DNA of 33,815 nucleotides, taken from NCBI GenBank assembly GCA_003134215.1, contig PLAD01000222.1, forward strand, positions 2,722 through 36,536, written 5' to 3'. Position 1 is the first letter of the stretch. Every line of letters starts with the position of its first letter. A model generated the notes under the pieces. That model was not told the DNA's origin and made no database searches. It saw only the letters and a program-made list of their open reading frames with translations. The stretch is from Armatimonadota bacterium (GTDB lineage Bacteria > Armatimonadota > Armatimonadia > Armatimonadales > Capsulimonadaceae). The position numbers were made by a program, and so were the translations under genes. Positions 7,769 through 15,798 of this stretch are shown here, in pieces.

Positions 7769-7840
7769 GCGGGAGTAGCTCAGTGGTAGAGCACCTGCTT
7801 CCCAAGCAGGGTGTCGCGGGTTCGATCCCCGTCTCCCGCT
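7769..7840 (+). tRNA. tRNA-Gly (anticodon CCC)
   Basis: A 72-base cloverleaf. Acceptor strands GCGGGAG and CTCCCGC pair fully, with discriminator T at 7840 as usual for bacterial glycine tRNAs. The anticodon arm is CCTGC-TTCCCAA-GCAGG, giving anticodon CCC for codon GGG. The T arm is GCGGG-TTCGATC-CCCGT. The 3' CCA is not encoded. Its first 40 bases are repeated in the truncated copy at 1998-2037. Confidence 0.95.
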
Positions 7841-7939
7841 TCCGTATCCGTTTATCTTTCCTCCGTCCTATTTTCTCCCGACGTCTGTCGCAGCCTCTTC
7901 GTATAATATTTCGTATATTTGGACAGACTCGGGATGTGA

Positions 7940-8134
7940 ACCAGGACAGTCACGCTAGAATGGACAGCCGACACTATTCGCCAACTGATAGACCAACTGC
8001 CATCTAAATCTCAGGGATTGCTTAATGGCGAGTTTTTGCTCGATGCCATTCAGCGGATCGGAGTGGATGGAATTGCAGCAGGTCGACCTCGGCCTGATGG
8101 CCGGGCCTGGAGCGAGATTGAAGGATTCGAGTGA
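7940..8134 (+). pseudogene. Antitoxin-like remnant of a second vapBC-type module
   Basis: A frame without a start codon reads VTLEWTADTIRQLIDQLPSK and, further on, GEFLLDAIQRIGVDGIAAGR, ending at TGA 8132-8134. It is protein-like and of antitoxin size, but I do not recognise the exact family. The stop overlaps the start of a PIN-like fragment by four bases (GTGA), the same arrangement as the intact vapBC nearby. The lack of a start codon indicates decay. Direct repeats of TTCGTATA at 7898 and 7910 lie just upstream and may mark its old promoter. Confidence 0.5.
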
Positions 8135-8229
8135 TCCTCGTCGATACTAGCCCAATCGTATTCACAATCTACAAGCAGTGCTACGCTTTCGGCGCCGCAG
8201 TATTGTCCTGCTGTGTTTGGGGCCGCTAA
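8131..8229 (+). pseudogene. PIN-domain toxin N-terminal stub
   Basis: From GTG 8131 the frame reads VILVDTSPIV, the classic first strand of a PIN-domain RNase with the first catalytic Asp. The match ends after about ten residues, and the frame stops at 8227-8229. The body of the toxin is gone, probably lost when the neighbouring vapBC on the opposite strand arrived or through deletion. Confidence 0.55.
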
Positions 8230-8240
8230 CACTTAGGCTT

Positions 8241-8654
8241 TTAAGTGTTCAATACATCGATCTTCTCTGTTCTTGCTGCGGAAATCAGTTCGGCGTCTAG
8301 TGTCGCAAGAGGAAGCGCACGACGAATTGCAAGCTCAAGATAGGCTGCGTCATAGAGGGTCAAACGATGTCGCTCTGCTAGGTCTAAGGTTTCCGTCCAC
8401 GCATGCACATTTGTTTCAGTGTCGATAGATATCGGCAATGACAAGAGATCGGCTAATGTTGCGTCCCGAAAGGCCGCGTCGGTTCTGGCGCGCCGCACTC
8501 CCATTTCGAGAACGTTTGCAACCTCAAGACGCCATAGTCCAGGGACCCATGCGCCCTCTGCTAGCACCTTCTCAAAAACCAAACGGGTACCTGATGTGTT
8601 CTCGTTATTATAGGCCCAAGCTAACGCAATCGAAGCATCAAGGACCAAGCTCAC
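8241..8654 (-). CDS. vapC: VapC-like PIN-domain ribonuclease toxin
   Basis: A 137-residue PIN-domain protein of normal length. The four acidic residues expected in the Mg2+-dependent RNase site are visible: Asp6 in VLDASI, Glu44 in WRLEVANVL, Asp102 in LYDAAYLELA and Asp120 in LATLDAEL. VapC toxins cleave tRNA or rRNA; the target here is unknown. The GTG start overlaps the antitoxin stop by four bases (GTGA), giving coupled translation. It ends 12 bases from the PIN stub on the other strand, so the two modules are back to back. Confidence 0.9.
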   Translation of the reverse strand: MSLVLDASIALAWAYNNENTSGTRLVFEKVLAEGAWVPGLWRLEVANVLEMGVRRARTDAAFRDATLADLLSLPISIDTETNVHAWTETLDLAERHRLTLYDAAYLELAIRRALPLATLDAELISAARTEKIDVLNT

Positions 8655-8899
8655 GGACGACCTTTGTCTCTCTCCGTCTTCAATTCGCTCCAGTTGAAAT
8701 CAACCTTGTTACGCGCCGCCCTTTCTTCAAGTCGCTGTGCCGCAGCGCGCGCCTGCGCACGATCGTTGCCTTCGACATTTGGAACAAGGCGGGCAACTGG
8801 CCGTCCATGGCGTGTGATTATGATTTCCTCTCCTTGTTCGACACGGCTGAGCAGAGATCCCAATGTGTTCTTTGCCTCAAAGGCTCCAATTTCGTGCAC
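8651..8899 (-). CDS. vapB: VapB-type antitoxin, Phd/YefM family
   Basis: An 82-residue protein whose N-terminal half is a Phd/YefM DNA-binding fold: EIGAFEAKNTLGSLLSRVEQ, then GEEIIITRHGRPVARLVP. The C-terminal half is a charged helix that would wrap around VapC. Such antitoxins bind a palindrome in their own promoter and neutralise the toxin. The start is GTG at 8899, preceded by GAGGT at the right distance. A perfect 18-base palindrome lies 17 bases upstream. It is the first gene of the vapBC operon. Confidence 0.9.
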   Translation of the reverse strand: MHEIGAFEAKNTLGSLLSRVEQGEEIIITRHGRPVARLVPNVEGNDRAQARAAAQRLEERAARNKVDFNWSELKTERDKGRP

Positions 8900-8915
8900 G
8901 ATTTACCTCATATTG

Positions 8916-8933
8916 ATCTAGCTTAAGCTAGAT
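8916..8933. promoter_or_regulatory. Perfect palindromic operator of vapBC
   Basis: ATCTAGCTTAAGCTAGAT is an exact 18-base palindrome 17 bases before the vapB start. On the minus strand, TATAAT (8937-8932) overlaps its edge, so the -10 element and operator share bases, as expected for autorepression by a Phd-type antitoxin. Confidence 0.75.
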
Positions 8934-8985
8934 TATACCGGCTTGATGATTGCTTCTAACCAGGCTTTTACCAGGCATTGACGAA

Positions 8986-9030
8986 CAAACGCCCCCGAAT
9001 GCAGCGATTAACGTGCTTCGAAGGCGTTTG
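8986..9030. repeat. Inverted repeat downstream of the flavoprotein gene
   Basis: CAAACGCCCCCGAA (8986-8999) pairs with TTCGAAGGCGTTTG (9017-9030) with two mismatches. It lies about 90 bases past the stop of the leftward flavoprotein gene. No T-run follows, so it may be a factor-assisted terminator or an mRNA-stabilising hairpin. Confidence 0.45.
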
Positions 9031-9116
9031 CCCGACGACACATCGTTTGCCATAAGATAGTCCGGACGTCAGACTACAGTTCTGTCGTCGTGGACGTGTT
9101 CGCAAACAAGCGAGTT

Positions 9117-10583
9117 TCAGACAATTGCGGGACTAATTAGCGGTGTCGCGTTTTGACCTGCTTCGACGGGCTGCTTGGTGACAAACTCCTCATAATAAGA
9201 GCGTTCGACATTCACATCCCATAGGTCATAGTCCGCGCCGCAGACGTTCCGCGCCGCAAGCATACCAGTGAGCATCGAGTGGTCCTGATTGTTATAGCGA
9301 TGCATGCCATTACGGCCTATCGTTTGGAGGTTGTAGATTGTGGAAAGATACTTTCTTAGTATGTCGACGTTTTCCTTATACGTGCCGTCATACACCGGGT
9401 AGGCTTTCTTTTGCCGAATAACGGTTCCGTCAACTACCTTGAGACCGGATCCCAAGCGAAGGGAGTTCAACTCCTTCGAGGCCAATTTAATCAGGTCCTC
9501 GTCAGCCATCTCCCATATTTCATCACCCTCGGAGCAGAAGTATTCCATTCCCAAGCTCGACTTGCTGGCGTCGGGAACCAGCGCTTCGCTCCAATTTCGA
9601 AAGTTTTGGATACGTCCTACGTTTACTCCTGGCGTATGGATGTAAATCCAGTTGTCAGGGAAAATATTTGCGTTGTCGACAATGAGGCAGACGATTAAGA
9701 AATCGCGATATTTTAAGTTTTCCGCAGCTGTTAACGCGTAATCTGGGGCGGGAGGATCGATTTTTTTGATCAGCTCGGTGATCGGCATACTTGAGATAAG
9801 GTGGTCGGTGCTGATTTTTTGTTCGACACCGCCTTTCACAGTTGTTATCGAATCAACTTTGCCATTCTCTACACCGATCTTTGAGACACCGGTATTGAGC
9901 GTAACAGTTCCGCCGCGGCGCTCGACTGCAGATTGAAACGTCTCCCACATTTGACCAGGACCATACATCGGATATTGAAAATTTTTGATAAGAGACTTAA
10001 TTTTGTCTCCACCGAATAGTGCGTTCATGACAGCACGCTTGAGAGACATGCCCTGGATCCGCTGTGCCGCCCAATCCGCGCGGATTTCTTTGCACGGAAT
10101 TCCCCAGACCTTCTCAGTGTAAGTCTTAAAGAAATGTAAATAAAGTCTCCGCCCAAACCGGTTTGTTACCCATTCTTCGAAGTTCTCCTCCGGGAATTGA
10201 GGCCAAGTCTTCCACTTTAGGTAACTGAGGACGATGCGGATACTCTCGTAGACTCCGAGATTTTTCAGAGTTCCAAAGAGGTTGAGGGGATAATCATAAA
10301 ACTTGCCGCGATAGAAGATGCGCGACATGCGTCGGACGCTGAGAAAATTATCTCCCAGTACCTCTAGCCACAGATCTTGAACTTCCTGGCTTTTCGTGTA
10401 GAAGCGATGCCCGCCGATGTCGATGCGATAGCCCTTATAAATATCCGTTCTGGATATTCCACCGACTGTATCGGATTGCTCTAACACCAGTGGCTGTTCA
10501 CCACGTTTTACCAGTTCATAAGCCGCGGTTAATCCAGCTGGTCCAGCGCCGATGATAACGACGGAATTCTTACAACCTTCCAT
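9117..10583 (-). CDS. FAD-dependent amine-oxidase-superfamily protein (UDP-galactopyranose-mutase-like or protoporphyrinogen-oxidase-like)
   Basis: A 488-residue flavoprotein. VVIIGAGPAGLTAAYEL at 8-24 is the FAD Rossmann motif (G12-x-G14-x2-G17), followed by LEQSDTVGGISRT and IDIGGHRFYTKS, typical of the NAD(P)/FAD-dependent group next to glycosyltransferase loci. A C-terminal TIGRNGMHRYNNQDHSML segment fits the second FAD contact. Members include enzymes that rearrange or desaturate sugar nucleotides or lipids; the substrate cannot be fixed from sequence. The gene begins a polysaccharide locus and is divergent from the GT2/GT-C gene. The ATG start has AAGGA upstream. A sigma-54-like element lies about 180 bases upstream on the same strand. 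Confidence 0.8.
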   Translation of the reverse strand: MEGCKNSVVIIGAGPAGLTAAYELVKRGEQPLVLEQSDTVGGISRTDIYKGYRIDIGGHRFYTKSQEVQDLWLEVLGDNFLSVRRMSRIFYRGKFYDYPLNLFGTLKNLGVYESIRIVLSYLKWKTWPQFPEENFEEWVTNRFGRRLYLHFFKTYTEKVWGIPCKEIRADWAAQRIQGMSLKRAVMNALFGGDKIKSLIKNFQYPMYGPGQMWETFQSAVERRGGTVTLNTGVSKIGVENGKVDSITTVKGGVEQKISTDHLISSMPITELIKKIDPPAPDYALTAAENLKYRDFLIVCLIVDNANIFPDNWIYIHTPGVNVGRIQNFRNWSEALVPDASKSSLGMEYFCSEGDEIWEMADEDLIKLASKELNSLRLGSGLKVVDGTVIRQKKAYPVYDGTYKENVDILRKYLSTIYNLQTIGRNGMHRYNNQDHSMLTGMLAARNVCGADYDLWDVNVERSYYEEFVTKQPVEAGQNATPLISPAIV

Positions 10584-10900
10584 GGTATATCAGTCCTTTT
10601 TGCACTTCTACTACCCTAATTCTGTCATTCTTACAGCACAAAACGTAAGAGACGAGACACCTATTATATGACTAACGCTTCGATTTCTGTAGGTGGTAAC
10701 GCAACATTTGTGTAAGAAGATAATATCTTGATGTACGAGGTATCGTCTTGACATACCAATCTATGGCATAAACCGTGCCATATTGTAAATTGCACTGAAA
10801 TTTTGAGGCACAGACCAGACGTTAGGAAGCAAAATACATGTGAAGCTGTGACCATCAATTGTCGTCATGTATAATGGTAAGCCATGGGTACTTTTAACCG
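10584..10900. other. Divergent intergenic region between flavoprotein and glycosyltransferase genes
   Basis: It holds the sigma-54-like element at 10765-10781 pointing left and a TATAAT at 10870-10875 pointing right, with GTGACC 16 bases before it as a possible -35. No credible gene is seen. The glycosyltransferase ATG at 10901 has no clear Shine-Dalgarno sequence. Confidence 0.5.
10765..10781 (-). promoter_or_regulatory. Sigma-54-like (-24/-12) promoter toward the flavoprotein gene
   Basis: Read on the minus strand it is ATGGCACGGTTTATGCC, which fits TGGCACG-n4-TTGC with one mismatch and the required GG/GC spacing. A near-identical element (CTGGCACGGTTTGTGCA) lies ahead of the glycosyltransferase operon at 20988-21003. 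The core is also palindromic (TGGCA-n7-TGCCA), so a repressor site is the alternative. Confidence 0.55.
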
Positions 10901-13495
10901 ATGAGCAAGAAGCTCTCGATATCAGTCATTATTCCTTGCTATAATGCGAGGCAAACGCTCAAGGAATGTCTGGATGGTATATTGGCCGGTGATAGTCAGC
11001 CGGAAGAGATTTATGTTTCCGACGATTCCTCCTCCGACGACTCCGTTGCTATAGCCCGATCCCATCCCCTTCAGCCCAAAGTCCTCGTGTCCGCTGAGTC
11101 CAGCAACATGCCGGGCGGTCCAGCGCGCGCCCGGAACAAAGCCGCCGCCCAAGCAACAGGCGACATCATGGTGTTCATTGATTCGGATGTTGTAGTGCAT
11201 GCCTCGACAATCGCTAAGCTGCGATCGGAGTTCGAACGAGACAACTCCGTTTCAGCCGTATTTGGTTCCTACGACTCCGAAAAAGCCGGCCAGAAGACAG
11301 TATCACTTTACAAAAACCTCCTCCACCATTATGTACATCAGAAAGGCGGCAGGCGCGAAGCAAATACCTTCTGGGCAGGATGCGGAGCCATCCGCCGGAA
11401 CATCTTTGAGGACGTCGGTGGTTTTGACAACTCCATTACTGCTCCATCTATAGAAGATATTGAGTTGGGGTACCGGCTTCGAGACCGCGGACATAGAATC
11501 ATCAATTCTCCCGAAATCCTGGTTTCACACCTGAAGCGGTGGACGTTACATTCGCTCGTGATGACGGACATCTTTAAGCGTGCGATCCCGTGGTCTCAGC
11601 TTCTTGAAGACGGCAGGACCTCTGCCGGCGGCGACTTGAACATTGACGCGAGGGCACGTATATGTGCAGCAGCCGTTTTGGTCGGCTCTATTTGTTTGTT
11701 GGCGGCACTATGGAAGCCGGTGGCGCTGATCGCTGTAGCCGCTGCCGTCGGAACAGTTCTGGTCCTTAATTGGGACATGTTTAGGCTGTTCGCAGCCGTC
11801 GGAGGATTATCTTTTTCTACGTCGGCACTTTTTTTGCATACCTTCTACCTTTTCTACAGCAGCATGACGTATGTCGCGGTTGTGCTGATGTCACGGTGCC
11901 AACGTATCTTGCAAAGGTTATATGGTACTCATGCCATAGATGCGGCGGTCGCGCTTGTCTTCCTTTGCATAATGATACTCACCAATAGCGGGGGCATCTA
12001 TACCGGTGACGCAAACAACCAAATGCGAGCGTCAATGGTTCTCGCGACGACTGGTCACTTAGGCTTGCCGTACTGTCCGGTGAAAAACCACTCACTTTGG
12101 CTGCAGGCGCCAAATGGACTCTACTATGAGTTTCACGATATCGGCGGGGAGCTTTTAATGCTTCCGTCCGCGCGGCTCGGAGCGATGTTGACCAAATCTC
12201 ATGGAGCAGAGCTTATTTCTTACCCGCCGCTGATAAGCAGGTCTCTCTCATCACTCTGTTATTCTGCCATTGCCGCGTCGGGATCCTTCTACCTCTACCT
12301 GTTCTTTCGTATTTTCTGGAACCGTCGCACCGCGTATTTACTGACACTGGCATTTTCCTTTGCCACAATTTACTGGGTGTATTCGAAAGCGAATTGGGAC
12401 GTTATCTTGGGTGCTGCCGGTTATTGCGCAATCTTGTACTATTGCGCTGTCCTCCTTGATCCGAAGACGCAAGATCGCAAGACGCTGACGTCCCTCTCTC
12501 TGAAACTTGGTCTGATTACTGCCGCCGTATGCATGTGTCGATTTTACAACGGACCGTTTATTTTGTTAGGACTGGCGGGACTTTGCTTTATGAGGCGATT
12601 CCCGCTCTCTGCGTATCTCACATGCGGCATCCCAATCGTTCTTGCTTTGTCTGTCGATTTTTTTTACAATCAGTTGCGAACAGGTTCGCCCTTTCAGACG
12701 GCTGCGATCGGCCGACAGCCCATATCCAACGTCGTTGTCGACAACACATCGTGGATCAACGGGGTTTTCGGCCTGTTGTTTTCACCTAATCGCGGGCTTT
12801 TCATTTTTGCTCCAATATTTCTTTTGATCCTGATGTCGCCCTTTCTTTGGAAGCGGCTTGCCGACACTCGCTACCGAGCGTTAACTCTACTTTTTGGTTC
12901 TGGGGCTGTGGCTTACCTATTACTTGTGGCCAAGTTATCGTTTTGGGCTGCGCGTGGATGGGGCCCTCGATATCTTGTCCCGCTGCTTCCGGTGTTGTTC
13001 CTCCCGGTCGCGGCCGTGCTGGCGGAGTTGTGGCATGACCAGCGTTGGCGCTTGGTTCTAAAGCCGTTGATCTTTGTTTCGTTTCTGCTCACGGCTGCAC
13101 CCGTATTCGTCAATTTCTTCTATGCTACGAACACATATCCGGGAAACGACTCAGCGGTTTCCAATCTGCCGCTTGAACATCTTGCAGTTTGGCACGGGCT
13201 GTGGCTTGCTTGCCACGGCCGCCCTCTGCCCCCCGACCCGGCAATGAACACGCTGCTGAAGCGCGAAGTATTGGATTTTCCAGATCTATGGATGGCACGG
13301 GTATGGGAAGCCGGCCATTTTGTTGCGCGGGTTCTGGATGTATCATTTGCATCGATATTAACGCTGGCCGCAGTCTGCAGCCACGTCATTGCATGGAGAG
13401 GCACCGCTGTTGATGTTAAGCCGGACAATAGACGAAAAGGCGATAGCATCGATGTGCAGCATGAACGACTGGCACAGAATTTGCCAAACATATAA
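10901..13495 (+). CDS. Two-domain glycosyltransferase: GT2 (GT-A) N-terminus fused to a polytopic GT-C-like membrane domain
   Basis: An 864-residue protein. Residues 6-240 form a GT2 domain: SVIIPCYNARQTL, DDSSSDDS, DSD at 94-96 for metal and nucleotide binding, WAGCGAIRR near 158-166 and the ED pair 185-186 (the catalytic base region) in SIEDIELGYRLRD. Three hydrophobic segments follow (about 253-330). From about 345 a second membrane domain begins with one helix and then TGDANNQMRAS, with Asp370 placed like the catalytic acidic residue in the first periplasmic loop of GT-C enzymes. Many further hydrophobic segments extend to about 840. A cytoplasmic GT-A that charges a lipid carrier could thus be linked to a periplasmic GT-C that uses it. 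The permease gene follows 27 bases after the stop in the same frame. Confidence 0.75.
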   Translation: MSKKLSISVIIPCYNARQTLKECLDGILAGDSQPEEIYVSDDSSSDDSVAIARSHPLQPKVLVSAESSNMPGGPARARNKAAAQATGDIMVFIDSDVVVHASTIAKLRSEFERDNSVSAVFGSYDSEKAGQKTVSLYKNLLHHYVHQKGGRREANTFWAGCGAIRRNIFEDVGGFDNSITAPSIEDIELGYRLRDRGHRIINSPEILVSHLKRWTLHSLVMTDIFKRAIPWSQLLEDGRTSAGGDLNIDARARICAAAVLVGSICLLAALWKPVALIAVAAAVGTVLVLNWDMFRLFAAVGGLSFSTSALFLHTFYLFYSSMTYVAVVLMSRCQRILQRLYGTHAIDAAVALVFLCIMILTNSGGIYTGDANNQMRASMVLATTGHLGLPYCPVKNHSLWLQAPNGLYYEFHDIGGELLMLPSARLGAMLTKSHGAELISYPPLISRSLSSLCYSAIAASGSFYLYLFFRIFWNRRTAYLLTLAFSFATIYWVYSKANWDVILGAAGYCAILYYCAVLLDPKTQDRKTLTSLSLKLGLITAAVCMCRFYNGPFILLGLAGLCFMRRFPLSAYLTCGIPIVLALSVDFFYNQLRTGSPFQTAAIGRQPISNVVVDNTSWINGVFGLLFSPNRGLFIFAPIFLLILMSPFLWKRLADTRYRALTLLFGSGAVAYLLLVAKLSFWAARGWGPRYLVPLLPVLFLPVAAVLAELWHDQRWRLVLKPLIFVSFLLTAAPVFVNFFYATNTYPGNDSAVSNLPLEHLAVWHGLWLACHGRPLPPDPAMNTLLKREVLDFPDLWMARVWEAGHFVARVLDVSFASILTLAAVCSHVIAWRGTAVDVKPDNRRKGDSIDVQHERLAQNLPNI

Positions 13496-13522
13496 GGGTG
13501 CGTTCGTGCAGGCGCGAGTCTT

Positions 13523-14422
13523 TTGCTTCCCTGGTTCGACGTAATAGCAGAAAGCGACGAGATTATCGATTTGTTGTCTTATACTTATGAAAGTCCATTA
13601 GCAAGTCCTCTAGGTTTTCTTAGGAACTCATTGCATGATCTGTTGACTTCTATCGACCCTGCCTACCGCCTGTTTCGCCGCAACCTCGCTCTGCGATACC
13701 GATACTCTTCGCTTGGGATCGCGTGGTCGGTTGCTCCTGCTCTCATCATTTCACTGGTCATGACTGTAGGGCAGCGCGCAAAGCTTTCCGCCTTGTACGG
13801 CGGGACGGTACCCCCGCAATTTTACGCAGTCTTCGGACTGTTCATTGCCTTGACTTTCGTAGAAGCGATGAATACACAGCGACTGATTTTTTCCGGGATA
13901 AGTCACCAGATGATGAGAAGCAGAGCCGCAATTGAAAGCCTGATACTCGCAGGGGCGGCCGAAAACGCGTTCAATTTGTTGGTAAAACTCATTGTGCTCG
14001 CGGGAGTGTTTCTGATTTTCCGAGTTCCGTTGGCTCCGACATGGCCTTTCGGATTAGTTGGCTTCGGAATGATACTCATACTAGGCACAGCCGCTGGGCT
14101 TTTGTTGGCGCCATTCAACGCACTTAGGGATGACATAGAGAACATTATGATGTTCTTCCCCTGGGTTTTCTTCGCTGCCGCGCCAGTCTTCGTCGCTGCT
14201 CGTCCCCATACGGTGCTGGCGACGGTCTATCGACTGAACCCCCTTAGTTCACTGATCGACATGACGCGCACTGCAACCTATGGCTCAGCCGGCAATGCGG
14301 TGTTCGCATCTTGCGCCACGTACTTTACGTGCGGCATTATCGCATCGACTTTTGTTCTCTTTCTGACATGGGCGCTTTGCCGAATATCAAAGCCATATGT
14401 AGTGGAACGTTATCTCGTATGA
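13523..14422 (+). CDS. ABC-2 type polysaccharide export permease (Wzm-like)
   Basis: A 299-residue membrane protein with an amphipathic N-terminal region (FRRNLALRYRYSSLGIAWSV) and six hydrophobic segments, as in Wzm/TagG permeases that export lipid-linked O-antigen or teichoic acid. The neighbouring ATPase with a long C-terminal domain fixes the pairing: the stop overlaps the ATPase ATG by four bases (ATGA). The start is uncertain. The frame is the same as that of the preceding glycosyltransferase and is open from its TAA at 13493-13495. TTG at 13523 is the first usable start and no ATG precedes the conserved part, so the first 40 residues are tentative. Confidence 0.85.
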   Translation: MLPWFDVIAESDEIIDLLSYTYESPLASPLGFLRNSLHDLLTSIDPAYRLFRRNLALRYRYSSLGIAWSVAPALIISLVMTVGQRAKLSALYGGTVPPQFYAVFGLFIALTFVEAMNTQRLIFSGISHQMMRSRAAIESLILAGAAENAFNLLVKLIVLAGVFLIFRVPLAPTWPFGLVGFGMILILGTAAGLLLAPFNALRDDIENIMMFFPWVFFAAAPVFVAARPHTVLATVYRLNPLSSLIDMTRTATYGSAGNAVFASCATYFTCGIIASTFVLFLTWALCRISKPYVVERYLV

Positions 14423-15798
14423 TCGATTCCCAAGTTAATATTCTTGAAGTGAGAAAGGTTTCGAAGCGATTTTGCCGCGATCCAAAATACGCAATCAAGT
14501 ACGCTCTTCAGGATATCGTCGGAGATCTTCGCGGGGGGATGGACCGTGATACACTAAGGCCCGGCGAGTTCTGGGCAAATCGAGATGTCTCGTTCGAAGT
14601 AAAAAGAGGTGAAGTCGTCGGTCTCATTGGGCACAATGGGGCCGGGAAAAGCACGCTCATCAACCTCTTATCCGGCATCCTGAAGCCATCGGCCGGCGCT
14701 ATTACGATTGCGACTAACAAGGTTGTGTTGATGGATCACAACGGCGGTTTGAGCGCAAAATTGTCCGGCCGCGAGAACATCGGCAACCTGTTGTACATGA
14801 ACGGCCTGCACGGACCAGAGGTCGCGGCCTGCATGGACGAGGTCATTGCATTTTCGGAACTCCGCGAATTTATCGATGCGCCGGTGGGGAGTTATAGCCT
14901 GGGCATGCGAGTGAGGCTGAGTTTTGCCATTAACGCGCGACTGCGTCCGGACATGTTTATCGTCGATGAAGCGCTGAACGGCGGCGACTTTCGTTTTCAG
15001 TTGAAGTTCAAACAGTTCCTTGATGAATACGTCGCTTCTGGAGGTTCAATTCTTTTTGCGTCCCACGACATGTTCGCTGTTCAAAGCTTCTGTAAGCGAG
15101 TCGTCCTGATGGACCATGGCACGGTGGTTCGTGTCGGCGATCCCACCGAAGTAATTCACGAATATACCAGAATCGGAGCAGCAAGGGCGAAAACAGGAGC
15201 GGTCGCCCGGACCTTTGCATTTGAAAGTGAAACACGTGACAATGGCGCATCCCTCACCTCCGACGGCATCGGCATGGCGAGCGTAGTTGAAGAAGTGGTG
15301 ACCGTTGAGTCTGTGATTGTGGCGTCTCCCGATGGCGGCGACCTTTATCCCGGAATGCCCGCCCAGGTGACCGTCGGTTGTTATGCCAGACAGGCCGTAC
15401 AAGACGTCATTTGCGGCTGCGAAATCGGTGTCGGCGACTTATTCCCGGTCGCATCCATAGCGGGCGGACTTGAGACGCCCTTTGATCTTAAAGCCGGCTG
15501 GAATACATTTACGTGTACTGTAGACCGACTGCCTCTCCTACCCGGAAAGCACGTTATGACGATCGTCATCATGAAGAGTGGAGGCGGAGGCACACTGGCG
15601 TTTAAAGGTTACAGCGATGCGCCGGTGATTTTCGAAGTGAAGGGCTCTGCCGATCCATTATTCAATATGGCCCTCTACCGAAAAAATCTGATGTTTATTC
15701 CGGCGGGGTGGCGGAAGGACGAACAGGGAGCGCCGCTTATCGCCGAGACTGTCGCCACTCATAATATAGCGCCCTTCGACGTTCATTCGTCGCAGTAA
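14419..15798 (+). CDS. ABC transporter ATP-binding protein with Wzt-like C-terminal domain
   Basis: The ATG at 14419 is chosen because it overlaps the permease stop (ATGA) and gives a 459-residue protein beginning just before the ATPase; a longer frame opens at 14311 but would run inside the permease gene. Visible motifs: Walker A GHNGAGKST at 71-79, a signature region YSLGMRVRLSF near 159-169, Walker B DMFIVDEAL near 178-186, and the H-loop SHD at 215-217. Residues from about 270 to 440 form a beta-rich domain like the Wzt C-terminal carbohydrate-binding domain, which reads the terminal modification of the glycan before export. The last 62 bases overlap convergently with the GT8 gene. Confidence 0.9.
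   Translation: MIDSQVNILEVRKVSKRFCRDPKYAIKYALQDIVGDLRGGMDRDTLRPGEFWANRDVSFEVKRGEVVGLIGHNGAGKSTLINLLSGILKPSAGAITIATNKVVLMDHNGGLSAKLSGRENIGNLLYMNGLHGPEVAACMDEVIAFSELREFIDAPVGSYSLGMRVRLSFAINARLRPDMFIVDEALNGGDFRFQLKFKQFLDEYVASGGSILFASHDMFAVQSFCKRVVLMDHGTVVRVGDPTEVIHEYTRIGAARAKTGAVARTFAFESETRDNGASLTSDGIGMASVVEEVVTVESVIVASPDGGDLYPGMPAQVTVGCYARQAVQDVICGCEIGVGDLFPVASIAGGLETPFDLKAGWNTFTCTVDRLPLLPGKHVMTIVIMKSGGGGTLAFKGYSDAPVIFEVKGSADPLFNMALYRKNLMFIPAGWRKDEQGAPLIAETVATHNIAPFDVHSSQ

Noticed and set aside
7783-8007. 74-codon frame starting inside tRNA-Gly
   Set aside because: It overlaps the tRNA and gives the typical artefact translation of a tRNA gene read as protein.
14311-14418. Upstream extension of the Wzt-like ATPase (36 extra residues)
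   Set aside because: It would lie inside the permease gene. The ATG at 14419, in a four-base overlap, fits the family start.
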